A stretch of DNA of 64,000 bases, taken from contig NC_019678.1 in assembly GCF_000316665.1 (NCBI RefSeq), positions 5,952,001-6,016,000 on the forward strand. Direction: 5' to 3'. The notes below the pieces were generated by a model. That model ran no database searches. It worked only from the letters and a program-made list of their open reading frames with translations, and was not told where the DNA came from. Source of the stretch: Rivularia sp. PCC 7116. GTDB taxonomy: Bacteria > Cyanobacteriota > Cyanobacteriia > Cyanobacteriales > Nostocaceae. A program made the position numbers and the translations under genes. Below, one piece after another: positions 36,789 to 45,218 of the stretch; position 1 is the stretch's first letter, and each line of letters opens with the position of its first letter.

Positions 36789-37544
36789 ATGATGGGATAC
36801 AGGCAAACATCAATAAGTTTTATATTATCAATATGTCTATCGTGGTTGCTTGTTCCAACATTGGCTTTAAGCAATCAAAGAAATCTTGATGAACCTCCAC
36901 CAAGGACAAATGGTAGATCGGCAGGTTCAAGAGGTTGCAGTAACGATGAACCGATTGTAGAAAATGCTCCACCAGGAATTATTTTACTTGCTCCCAATCA
37001 AGACTTAGTTCGTACAACTTCAAGCAACCCCAGTTTTGCATGGTTTATACGCGACTCAAAACCCCGTCAAGTACAATTTAGGCTGTACGAAGAAAATATT
37101 ACAACTAAAAAATACAGCTTGATTAAGGAAATTGAAGATAAAAATTTTCAGAGTAAATCCGGAATAATGGTACTACCAATGCCTAAAAATGTTATACTCA
37201 AGGAGGGTGGAAAGTATCTGTGGCAAGTTGAATTAATTTGCGATCGCCGTCATCCCTCTGGTAATTTATTTGCAGAAGCAGAGCTTCAAGTAATTTCTGT
37301 AAAACCAGAGTTCAAGAATCAATTAAGAGAAGCAGTTAGTCAAAGCAAGCAAGCAAAGCTATATGCTAAAACTGGTTTCGATTATGATGCTTTAATGACG
37401 ATTTTAATGGTGAATAAATCAGATTTTGTGCAAAAAAAAGCAACAAAGCAGCTAAAAAATTCACTCTTGGATAAAGTCGCAACAAAACCTTCCGAACTTG
37501 AAAGTTTACAAAATAGTTCGATTTATTTAATCGCTTGGGAGTAG
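36789..37544 (+). CDS. DUF928 secreted protein B
   Basis: 251 residues, a close paralogue of the protein at 26779-27537. They share 'EPPP-TNGRSAGSRGCS', NPSFAWFIRDSKPRQ, the 'GIMVLPMPKN' block, YLWQVEL, and GNLFAEAEL. A signal peptide covers ~1-27 (LVPTLALS). Function unknown. It is convergent with the AurF-like gene. Its expected CHAT partner (40008-41438) is further away, separated by the AurF/amidotransferase pair and the NB-ARC relic, which suggests that this block was inserted between the two. Confidence 0.9.
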   Translation: MMGYRQTSISFILSICLSWLLVPTLALSNQRNLDEPPPRTNGRSAGSRGCSNDEPIVENAPPGIILLAPNQDLVRTTSSNPSFAWFIRDSKPRQVQFRLYEENITTKKYSLIKEIEDKNFQSKSGIMVLPMPKNVILKEGGKYLWQVELICDRRHPSGNLFAEAELQVISVKPEFKNQLREAVSQSKQAKLYAKTGFDYDALMTILMVNKSDFVQKKATKQLKNSLLDKVATKPSELESLQNSSIYLIAWE

Positions 37545-37610
37545 GAAATAGGTAATAGAAAACAGAAAACAATAATAATTATTTTTCGCCTATTACCTAT
37601 TACACGTTAC

Positions 37611-38567
37611 TTATATATAGTCGTAGTCCGCAAATACTTGTTCAACGGCTGCAATATTAAAGATTCCTGCATCCCTGAACATTTTCAGAGTCGGAGCCGC
37701 TGCATTCTTCACCGATTTTGCGACTTCACTTGGAATATAAGTCTCTTCTAAAATACCTTTAGCATCAGCCTGCTTAAATCCGATTTGTCTTAGCACGCGA
37801 TATTCAAAATCTTTATCTGGTCCAAGGAAAGCACATACAAGCTTGGGTAATAACTTGCCAACTTCTTCTTTTTCATAGCAGGTGAGACTATCCCATAAAA
37901 TAGGAAAGATATTGCGGTAGTAGATGTTGTGTCTTACTTCATCATCGGCATGATCCGCAACAACTTGTCTGACTAATGGGTCTACTTTTTCGTCATGGGG
38001 TAGACTGTTGAGATATCTGCTAATCAGAGTTTCGGAAATAGCAACAAAAAACAACTTGATTAAATGAGGAGAAAGTTCAGTCTTATTCTCTTCCAAAATT
38101 TTCTCTAACACCAACTCCATCCGGGGACGACCGAGCATAGATTGATGCAATCCAAATTTCTTCTGAACTTGCGTTGTAAGTTCTTCTGTAAACAGAGCAT
38201 GTCCGGCTTCGTCACAGTAAACCCGCAGAGCATCGCTTCGTTGCTGGGCAGTTACCTTAAATGGCGCTCTGCCTGCTGCCAAGGCTGCCGTTATCGGATT
38301 AACATAATTGAGTTCTAGTAAGGTAGTGAACTTCAGATATCCCAATAACTTATAAGCCAAAACTTGCAACCAGCGCTCTGAATCCGAAGCAATTGCAGGA
38401 TGGGAAGCCAATGGCATTAAATCGGGAGAAAAAGGTAAACCAGAAATTTCTCCTTGTCTTATAGGTCTGCTACGAATCCAGCTAATGTTATCCCAATTTT
38501 CAAATGGACTTTGAGATGCATGTGGGGTATTTTTTTTCTTTGTTCTTGGATTTGTTTCGAGTTGCAT
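37611..38567 (-). CDS. AurF-type diiron oxygenase (p-aminobenzoate N-oxygenase family)
   Basis: 318 residues, all-helical ferritin-like fold. Candidate iron ligands: Glu in TTLLELNYVNP, ExxH in 'CDEAGHALF', Glu in 'VAISETLISRYL' and the ExxRH motif in 'DHADDEVRHNIYY'. This pattern matches the AurF family (PF11583), whose members oxidise aryl amines to nitro compounds or act on other small metabolites. The first ~40 residues are polar and variable. It is preceded on the same strand by a glutamine-amidotransferase-like gene (240 bp gap), so the pair may form a small biosynthetic or tailoring operon. The substrate cannot be deduced. Confidence 0.85.
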   Translation of the reverse strand: MQLETNPRTKKKNTPHASQSPFENWDNISWIRSRPIRQGEISGLPFSPDLMPLASHPAIASDSERWLQVLAYKLLGYLKFTTLLELNYVNPITAALAAGRAPFKVTAQQRSDALRVYCDEAGHALFTEELTTQVQKKFGLHQSMLGRPRMELVLEKILEENKTELSPHLIKLFFVAISETLISRYLNSLPHDEKVDPLVRQVVADHADDEVRHNIYYRNIFPILWDSLTCYEKEEVGKLLPKLVCAFLGPDKDFEYRVLRQIGFKQADAKGILEETYIPSEVAKSVKNAAAPTLKMFRDAGIFNIAAVEQVFADYDYI

Positions 38568-38808
38568 TTATAGAATTCCTTTACTAAGTTGATCTGGGAT
38601 TCAATGAAAGTTGAACATGGTGCAATCAAATTACACAAACTCTACGATTGATAATGAGAAGAATTTTTTCACTATCAAGCTGAAATTCTGTCTTCGGTTT
38701 TCAGTTGAATACAATACAAAGAAAATTGCTAGAATTAGTACAGGTAGGAATACTTATCCCAATACAATCTTTTTGACTCAAGTGAAATCCGCTATATTTG
38801 CCCAATTG

Positions 38809-39540
38809 TTAAATTAAACTTGCTGGTATTTGAGAAGGTTGAATTGATTCTAAGTAATCAAGCCAAATTTTATTAGCTTGTGATGCTAATTTATCAGCAT
38901 AAAGTGCTGTATCTTTTCTTAATTTCGCTACATTAATATTGGGTGTAGCATTAATTTCGCAAGCATGACCAATAAACCAGCGTTCTAGATTTAATGCTGT
39001 TACTTCTGGATGAAATTGTAGTGCTAAACAAGACTTTCCCCAAGAAAATCCTTGATTAGGGTAAAGGTTACTAGAAGCTAAAAGAGTAGAACCTATGGGT
39101 AAATCAAAAGTGTCTCCATGCCAGTGCAAAACCGGAGTATCATCTGTTAATAAATGAACCAAAGCTGAATTCTTCCCGGCTTCAGACAGTTTGATTTGTG
39201 ACCAACCGATTTCCTTTTGCCCTCCAGGGTATACTTTGGCTCCCAATGCACGAGCTATAATTTGAGCGCCCAAACAAATTCCTAATGTTGGTAAATCTGC
39301 CTGCAAACGCTTTTCCAACAAGCGTATTTCATCAGTTAAGAAAGGATAATCTTGCTCTTCGTAGACTCCTATTGGTCCTCCCAATACAACCAAAATATCT
39401 GGCTTATCCGGTTCTATTTGGGCTATATTATCGAGTCCAGCATCAAAGTATTTGACTACATATCCTTGTTGATTCAGAACCGGTTCAATAGTACCTAAAT
39501 CCTCAAACGGTATGTGTCTAATTACAGTTGCATTCTTCAT
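38809..39540 (-). CDS. Class I glutamine amidotransferase-like protein
   Basis: 243 residues, a free-standing GATase1 domain. The nucleophile elbow is LGICLGAQIIA (Cys), the His of the triad is in ALQFHPEV, and VVLGGPIGVYEE forms the oxyanion strand. It resembles the GuaA-like or gamma-glutamyl-hydrolase-like stand-alone group and lacks a synthetase domain. A ribosome binding site (AAGGAA) precedes the ATG. It could supply ammonia, or hydrolyse gamma-glutamyl conjugates, for the pathway that includes the AurF-like oxygenase downstream; this is inferred from position. Confidence 0.88.
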   Translation of the reverse strand: MKNATVIRHIPFEDLGTIEPVLNQQGYVVKYFDAGLDNIAQIEPDKPDILVVLGGPIGVYEEQDYPFLTDEIRLLEKRLQADLPTLGICLGAQIIARALGAKVYPGGQKEIGWSQIKLSEAGKNSALVHLLTDDTPVLHWHGDTFDLPIGSTLLASSNLYPNQGFSWGKSCLALQFHPEVTALNLERWFIGHACEINATPNINVAKLRKDTALYADKLASQANKIWLDYLESIQPSQIPASLI

Positions 39541-39761
39541 ATTCTTGATTTCCTTCTTAAGGAAGGAGAAGCATATATGGAATATGATTTTACGCTACGA
39601 GTGTGAATTAAAACTGCTATTGTATCAATCTTTGCTAGTAGCAATTAATTCACTTTAAACGCAATTTATGATTTTGCGATGCTTCTCCAGTTTAAAGTAG
39701 CTGTCGAATTTCTCTTGTCAACCTATAGAAAAATTTATAAAGCGCGATAACCCAGGGGACT

Positions 39762-39818
39762 TTATTTATTCTGTACCACTTGACTAGCGCCCGGTATTTC
39801 TCTGCTGGTTTGTATCAT
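39762..39818 (-). pseudogene. 18-codon relic of an NB-ARC gene 5' end
   Basis: A short frame from ATG (39818) to TAA (39762) encodes MIQTSREIPGASQVVQNK. It aligns with the start of the NB-ARC protein (MILNNRQVTGGSKMVQVN): about 38 of 54 bases match, including GGC, AGT and GTACAG blocks at the same codons. The upstream sequence is also shared (GAGTCATTG 17 bases before the ATG, then the palindrome). The frame then stops and the remaining NB-ARC sequence is absent, so this is most likely the promoter and first codons of a lost paralogue. A functional leader peptide is a less likely alternative. Confidence 0.65.
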
Positions 39819-39835
39819 CGCAATAACTAACTCTT

Positions 39836-39879
39836 GAGTCATTGACCTTGATGGAAAATTAATTTCCAATTTTGGAAAA
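39836..39879 (-). promoter_or_regulatory. Second copy of GAGTCATTG + palindrome upstream block
   Basis: GAGTCATTG at 39836-39844, a 14-base unconserved spacer, then TTTCCAATTTTGGAAA at 39863-39878. Order and spacing are identical to 32708-32751 upstream of the NB-ARC gene. It sits in the 467-bp gap between the amidotransferase gene and CHAT gene 3; apart from the relic frame no gene is seen there. Confidence 0.6.
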
Positions 39880-40007
39880 TTAGTCAACGAGTTATTAATT
39901 ATGAGCGCTTAGACGCAACTAAGAACTAAATAACAATCTATCAAAATTAATCTTCCCCCTCTTCCCCCTCCCCATTATTACCCGTCAAAATTGATGCACT
40001 ACCAATC

Positions 40008-41438
40008 TCATAGCCAATCACCGACTAATATGAAAGGTGCCCAGTAACCTGGATGAGAGTAAGGTGCTGCTGAATTTCGGACAAGCCATTTTTTTTGTGC
40101 TGCTTGTAAAGCTTCGGCTTTACTCATTCCCGCTAGCAGATTTTTATAAAAATCAACAATTAAGCTCGCTGTTGCTGCATCGTCAATATTCCATAAAGAG
40201 GCAACCGTGCTTTTTACCTTAGATTGCAGAGATAGACTAGCAATTAATATTGCATCCCTTTTGCGCCCTATTGCTGTTTGACACCCAGTCAGCGTTAGCA
40301 ATTCTAAAAATTGATTGTGATTGATTTGAGTCTTTCTAATAATTTGGTAAAGTTGTCTTAACTTAAGAATTTTGTTATATTTTCTTACTGCTTGTTTCCT
40401 TTTGAAATTAATTATACTTGGGTTCTTGTTTACGGTGATTTTTTCTTCTCCGGTAACTAGAAATGGTTGCTGTGAGTCATAGCTAAATCTAGCGTGGCTT
40501 GCTAAGTGGAGAATGTTCGGTTGATATTTTTTAAGTTGTTGGCTTAAATTATGAGTAGTAAAACGTTTATTTAAAAATATCTTTTTGTGCGGTATTAATT
40601 TTCTAATTCCTTCTATCTCAGCTTTGACTCCACTTAAAGGTGGAAAGAAGGTTTGTTTATCTATAGCACTAGAGCTAGTTAATCCAAAAGCTAGTATTTT
40701 GATATTTTCACTATTCAAATTATGGGGATTAGTTAAAGATAAACTGGGTGTATGAGCAATCGCGTATTTTTCAACTAAAAAGTGTTTTCCATCATATAAA
40801 CTTGCCATTGGAATAGTCCACAAAATTCTATTCTGGATAAATACCAAAGTTTTGATGTGTTGCAACTCCTTAGTAAAAGGAAGAATAAACCAGTTATAAA
40901 CTTCCTGCGCTTTTTCTTTATAGCTTTCTTGCCTATCTGAAAGTGTTTCTAAACTTCTTCTTAACTCATTAACTGTTTTTGTCGCTACTTTTTCGGGAAT
41001 TGGCACCCAATGAATTTTTAACTTAATTGAGTCTGCATCATACAACATTAGAGTAATTGCAATTCCATTTTTTAGCATCATCGACCTAAATATAGCCGTA
41101 TCTCGATTATCTAAAAAAAAATCTTTATTCGTTGCGTATAACTTGCAATCTTCACCTAATTTTTTGCGTAATCCAATTAATCTTAATTTGTCAACAAAAT
41201 TTGATGTGAAATTTACTTGTTTTATAATTTTCCCCGTATTTTGGTATTGTTGGACATTCTGTATTGTTAGTTTTTGAAAACTATCTCGTAAATTTAAACA
41301 TAAATCTTGACTAACGAGTTTAATTTCCTGTTTTACAGATATTTTTAACGGAATTGCAACAGCGGAAAAATTGCTCAAACACAACTTAAAAGTTAAACTG
41401 ATTATAAAAACACAACATAAATAGCGGTTTAATTTCAT
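40008..41438 (-). CDS. Secreted CHAT domain protein lacking TPR repeats
   Basis: 476 residues. A signal peptide (~1-28, ending FSAVA) is followed by only ~75 residues before the CHAT domain, against ~520 residues of TPR and linker in the paralogue at 27553-30195. The CHAT part aligns along its length with that paralogue ('AIFRSMMLKNGIAITLML', 'KIHWVPIPEK', 'HTPSLSLTNP') and keeps His315 (LASHA) and Cys386 (LTGCQT). An extra basic segment (KRKQAVRKYNK) precedes the 'LRQLYQIIRKTQ' helix. Loss of the TPR part suggests an internal deletion after duplication; the frame is intact, so it may still be active. Confidence 0.9.
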   Translation of the reverse strand: MKLNRYLCCVFIISLTFKLCLSNFSAVAIPLKISVKQEIKLVSQDLCLNLRDSFQKLTIQNVQQYQNTGKIIKQVNFTSNFVDKLRLIGLRKKLGEDCKLYATNKDFFLDNRDTAIFRSMMLKNGIAITLMLYDADSIKLKIHWVPIPEKVATKTVNELRRSLETLSDRQESYKEKAQEVYNWFILPFTKELQHIKTLVFIQNRILWTIPMASLYDGKHFLVEKYAIAHTPSLSLTNPHNLNSENIKILAFGLTSSSAIDKQTFFPPLSGVKAEIEGIRKLIPHKKIFLNKRFTTHNLSQQLKKYQPNILHLASHARFSYDSQQPFLVTGEEKITVNKNPSIINFKRKQAVRKYNKILKLRQLYQIIRKTQINHNQFLELLTLTGCQTAIGRKRDAILIASLSLQSKVKSTVASLWNIDDAATASLIVDFYKNLLAGMSKAEALQAAQKKWLVRNSAAPYSHPGYWAPFILVGDWL

Positions 41439-41586
41439 ACCAGGGTAAATTTATCCCTTTATTTTTAAATATTAATCATTAACTATTACCGATTAAATTT
41501 TCTTACCTTCTTCCTGATAAAGTAAATAAAAATAAGTGATATTGCAAGACGATTTTTACGATTGAAGTCATAGTTGTTCTCTATCA

Positions 41587-42450
41587 ATGGATTTATCTCA
41601 ACTTCGGTATTTTCTAGCTATTGTTGAAACACAGGGGTTTACCAAAGCCGCAGAACTCTTGTTTGTTTCGCAGCCATCTTTATCGGCAGGGATTAAAAAA
41701 TTAGAACAAGAATTGGGGGTAATATTATTTGAAAGAGGTGGAAGAAGAGCAGTTTTAACCCCAGCAGGCAAAATTTTTTTAGAAAAAGCTCGTAATATTA
41801 TTAATGAATATCAATCAGCACTTAATACGCTTCAAGATTTTCAGCAACATCCAACCCTGAGATTGGGAGTAGTGTGTACTTTACGCATTTCGGTTATTTC
41901 TAGCTTGGTTAGTGCTTTTAGATTTTTGCATCCAAATATAACTATTGAACTTAAGGATAGTTATGTAAATAATCTCAACAATTTACTCGAACAAGGAGAA
42001 GTTGATTTAATCTTGACCGTATTAGATAGTGATGAGAATTCTGATTCTTCCGTACCATTATTTCAACAGCAACTATTACTCGCTGTTGCTTCAATTCATC
42101 CCTTCGCACAAAGAAAAGAGATTAATATATCGGAGTTAGATGGGCAGCCATATATAGAGAGAGTTAACTGCGAGTTTTGGCGTAAAAACCCCTTAGTTTA
42201 TAAGTCTGCTGGCATCAAAACTCAAACAGTTTATTTAGCAAATCAAGAAGAATGGGTAATTTATTTAATCCAACAAGGCTTGGGTATTAGCTTTATGCCT
42301 GTTTGGAGTAATTTATCTGGGATTACATATGTCGGCATCTCCGACGTTAACACCTGTCGTACCGTTGGGCTGAAATGGAAAAGCGAAAAAACTTCTGAGC
42401 TTGTTGATTTATTTCGTACTTTTGCTGCAACCCAAAGTTATACATTGTAA
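41587..42450 (+). CDS. LysR-family transcriptional regulator
   Basis: 287 residues. The N-terminal winged HTH is the classic LysR start (MDLSQLRYFLAIVETQGFT, then KAAELLFVSQPSLSAGIKKLE, LFERGGRRAVLTPAG). The C-terminal substrate-binding domain (~88-285) starts LRLGVVCTLRISVIS. It is divergent from the CHAT gene 3 by ~150 bp, a typical LysR arrangement, so CHAT gene 3 is one candidate target. A long inverted repeat follows its stop. Confidence 0.94.
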   Translation: MDLSQLRYFLAIVETQGFTKAAELLFVSQPSLSAGIKKLEQELGVILFERGGRRAVLTPAGKIFLEKARNIINEYQSALNTLQDFQQHPTLRLGVVCTLRISVISSLVSAFRFLHPNITIELKDSYVNNLNNLLEQGEVDLILTVLDSDENSDSSVPLFQQQLLLAVASIHPFAQRKEINISELDGQPYIERVNCEFWRKNPLVYKSAGIKTQTVYLANQEEWVIYLIQQGLGISFMPVWSNLSGITYVGISDVNTCRTVGLKWKSEKTSELVDLFRTFAATQSYTL

Positions 42451-42454
42451 GCAA

Positions 42455-42498
42455 TTTTCTTATTGTCAATAATTGACAATTGATTGACAATAAGAAAA
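42455..42498. terminator. 16-bp perfect inverted repeat after the LysR gene
   Basis: Arms 42455-42470 (TTTTCTTATTGTCAAT) and 42483-42498 (ATTGACAATAAGAAAA) with a 12-base loop. It starts a few bases after the LysR stop codon, so a transcription terminator is the simplest reading. It is AT-rich rather than GC-rich, and an operator role cannot be excluded. The rest of the 42451-42773 gap holds no gene. Confidence 0.55.
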
Positions 42499-42773
42499 CA
42501 GTTTCATTTGCTCGTAGAAAAGGCGATCGCACCATTTTGCAGTCACTAAGCAAAAATATTCGCCCCCGATCAAACTTATCTCTTAAGTTTTACTTTATCT
42601 TTACCCTCCATTTTTTTTTAATGACACAAAATATTAGTGCATAGAAAAAAGAATCTCAATCATTTGTAACATTAACTAATATTAAGCTCAAGAAAATTTG
42701 AACGAGAAGAAATAAAAGCGTTAGTTAAAAAGCGGGGCAGTGCATTTGAATGATATTTTAGCTAGGAAAATTG

Positions 42774-43985
42774 ATGAAAAGTAACATAATTGAGCAAGAA
42801 CAGCAGTTAACGCAAACTTTTGTTAAAGCATCTGCAAATATCTTAAAAGTCAATCAATGTCAAGAGTTGAGTAGTTATCTGTATCAAACTGCTTGCAAAG
42901 TTAGTAGTTTAGTTAATTGTTCGCAGTTAATAATTATTATTAGTCAAGAAAATACCGAACAAATTATTGCTAGCAATTTAGCTACACATAACGCTAGTAG
43001 ATATAAAAATATAATTAGTAAAACAATTAAATACGCTAGGCAGAAGCGAGAATACAAGAAAACCTTCGATAATTATATATATATACCATTAAAAACTGTA
43101 ACTGGCGAAATAGTTGGGGGAATTTGCGCTTTAGGTAAACAGCTATTATCTTATAAAAAAGAGGAAATATTAACTTTAGAAATGTTTGCAGAATTAACTG
43201 CAACAAAAATAGATAATTATCGTTTGAGTCAACAGCATCAAACAATGAATAGTATGATTCAAACTAAAATAGTTAACCATACAAAAGAATTAAATGTTAT
43301 AAAAGCCAAGTTAGATAGAAACAATCATCTTGCTAAAGTAGGCGAATTTACTGCATCAGTTATTCATGAAATTCGTAATTCATTGACAATAGTAAAAATG
43401 GGGTTAGAATATTTTAGTAAAGTAGAGAATTTACCACAAAATGCAAAAGAACGCTTGTTGTTATCAACAAGCGAACAAAAAAGATTAGAGCGTTTACTGC
43501 AAGAAATATTATTCTATTCAAAACCGAATAATTTACAATTATCCGAGCTAAATGTTAATAGCTTGATTGAAAAATCTTTAGCTATCATCGAACAAATGCC
43601 ACAAGCTAAAGGAAGAATTATAGAATTTATTCCTTTTCCACAACCTATAAATATTTTAGGAGATACAGATAAACTCAAACAGATATTCATCAATCTTCTT
43701 CGCAACGCTTGTGAAGCAGTTGGAAATGGTGAATTAATCAAATGGCGAGTTTGTTATCCCAATATGAATTACGTGCGTATTAGCATTAATAACGGTGGCA
43801 CTCCTATTTCTTCTTTTAGTTTATCAAAAATAACTCAACCTTTTTATTCAACTAAACCTGATGGAACAGGATTAGGTTTGGCAATCGTAGAAAGAATTGT
43901 TCAAGCTCATGGAGGTAAGTTATTAATTCAATCAAACTTGACAACAGGAACTACGGTATACGTTGAGCTACCAGTAGCGAGATAA
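42774..43985 (+). CDS. GAF-domain sensor histidine kinase
   Basis: 403 residues from ATG 42774, chosen over the TTG one codon earlier because AGGA lies at a better distance. The GAF-like sensor domain covers ~20-150 (VSSLVNCSQLIIIIS, YIPLKTVTGEIVGGICALGK), then a coiled coil. HisKA has His198 in 'SVIHEIRNSLTIV', and HATPase_c shows INLLRNACEAVG, 'ISINNGG', 'FYSTKPDGTGLGLAIV'. There is no transmembrane helix, so it is cytosolic. No response regulator is adjacent, but an AraC regulator starts 48 bp downstream on the same strand. Confidence 0.92.
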   Translation: MKSNIIEQEQQLTQTFVKASANILKVNQCQELSSYLYQTACKVSSLVNCSQLIIIISQENTEQIIASNLATHNASRYKNIISKTIKYARQKREYKKTFDNYIYIPLKTVTGEIVGGICALGKQLLSYKKEEILTLEMFAELTATKIDNYRLSQQHQTMNSMIQTKIVNHTKELNVIKAKLDRNNHLAKVGEFTASVIHEIRNSLTIVKMGLEYFSKVENLPQNAKERLLLSTSEQKRLERLLQEILFYSKPNNLQLSELNVNSLIEKSLAIIEQMPQAKGRIIEFIPFPQPINILGDTDKLKQIFINLLRNACEAVGNGELIKWRVCYPNMNYVRISINNGGTPISSFSLSKITQPFYSTKPDGTGLGLAIVERIVQAHGGKLLIQSNLTTGTTVYVELPVAR

Positions 43986-44033
43986 CTAGATAAAGGGTTT
44001 TTATTAAAAGTATTTATAGAAGGGGGAACATCT

Positions 44034-44570
44034 ATGAAAGATGCAACGATTACAAAAAAGCAGTTAATTCAAGAATTAGAAATTGTTCGTCAACTAGAAT
44101 CGCAAATACTCGAACAGCTTTCGGAATTAGAAACTCAAGATACCTATAGAAAACCAGATTTTTTAATAGATGAGCCTGCGGAGATAATTTACAACGTTAA
44201 ACCCCATGTCCAACATCACGAAGGTGAAAAGTTTCAATTTCCCGAACATCCCCAATTAAGAGCAATATTTGCTTTCATTGAAGTTAATTATTATCAGCCT
44301 ATTACCCTCAACGATGTAGCTAAAGCTTTTAGTTACACGCCCTCATATTTAACTAGTTTAGTACGTCGTCTAACTGGTAAAACTTTATACCAATGGATTG
44401 TTCAGCGTCGCATGTTCCAAGCTCGTTGCTTATTATTATCAACCGAATTACCTGTATGTAAAATTGCGGAAGCTGTAGGTTATCCCGACACAGGACATTT
44501 TGTGAAGCATTTTCGTCAAATCCATAAAAAGCCGCCTAAATCTTGGAAACACTTTCCCTCAGATAGCTAA
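44034..44570 (+). CDS. AraC-family transcriptional regulator
   Basis: 178 residues. An N-terminal coiled coil (~8-36, QLIQELEIVRQLESQILEQL) replaces the usual AraC sensor domain. The two HTH motifs of the AraC domain (~78-175) are clear: 'ITLNDVAKAFSYTPSYLTSLVRRLTG' and 'LPVCKIAEAVGYPDTGHFVKHFRQIHKKPPKSW'. It follows the GAF kinase by 48 bp and precedes the ABM/amidohydrolase/tyrosinase genes, which makes it a candidate regulator for that set. Coiled-coil dimerisation may be its only regulatory input. Confidence 0.92.
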   Translation: MKDATITKKQLIQELEIVRQLESQILEQLSELETQDTYRKPDFLIDEPAEIIYNVKPHVQHHEGEKFQFPEHPQLRAIFAFIEVNYYQPITLNDVAKAFSYTPSYLTSLVRRLTGKTLYQWIVQRRMFQARCLLLSTELPVCKIAEAVGYPDTGHFVKHFRQIHKKPPKSWKHFPSDS

Positions 44571-44820
44571 TTAATCAACCCGATTTCTTGCTTGCTTTTA
44601 GGGATATAAACTGGGTTTATCCAGAATTTTTTGCGAATGATGTCAGATTTCAGATTAACAAAACTTTGTAGTTTGATAGAAGTTGAAATCCATAAAATTA
44701 CCAACTAAATCTATAAAATTACCATTGCGATCGCAATTGTAGAAAAGGTAGATTAAATCATCGATTATTAACTTCTGCCTTTTTTATCGAAAAGTCCTAA
44801 AATCAATCAAATATTCGAGA

Positions 44821-45159
44821 ATGAAGCAACAAACAAATACTGTAGAAGTACCAATAGTTTTATCAGGAAGATACAAAATTAAGCCCGATAAAAGAGAGAG
44901 ATTTTTAGAGTTAGCGCACTTAGGTGTAGAATCCAGCAGAGCGGAAGTTGGAAATATTAGCTATAGTTTCTACGAAGAAGCAGGGACTCCTAATTCGTTC
45001 ATATATTTTGAAGAATGGAAAAGTAGAGAAGCTTTAGTAGAACATCTAAAACAACCCTATGTAACTCCTTTGTTAAAAGAATTTTCTCAATTAGTTGATG
45101 GTGAAGCTGATGTCAGAGTTTATGATATCCATAGCTTAACTTATGGGTTGCCAATGTAA
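44821..45159 (+). CDS. Antibiotic biosynthesis monooxygenase (ABM) domain protein
   Basis: 112 residues, a ferredoxin-like ABM fold (PF03992): 'VLSGRYKIKPDKRERFLELAHLGVESSRAEVGNISYSFYEE' with the usual PNSFIYFEEWKSREALVEHL and a final VRVYDIHSL strand. Family members are small cofactor-free quinol or polyketide monooxygenases and heme-degrading enzymes; a YgiN-like quinol monooxygenase role is plausible. It is 60 bp upstream of the amidohydrolase start and in the same direction, so the two are probably co-transcribed. Confidence 0.85.
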   Translation: MKQQTNTVEVPIVLSGRYKIKPDKRERFLELAHLGVESSRAEVGNISYSFYEEAGTPNSFIYFEEWKSREALVEHLKQPYVTPLLKEFSQLVDGEADVRVYDIHSLTYGLPM

Positions 45160-45218
45160 AGAAATATCCTTTGTCATTTATTATTTACGAAGGAACAATT
45201 ATCATCTCGGAATTAAAG

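Noticed and set aside
38611-38817. 68-codon frame between AurF-like and amidotransferase genes
   Set aside because: AT-rich, no homology, opposite strand to the operon, overlaps the amidotransferase stop.
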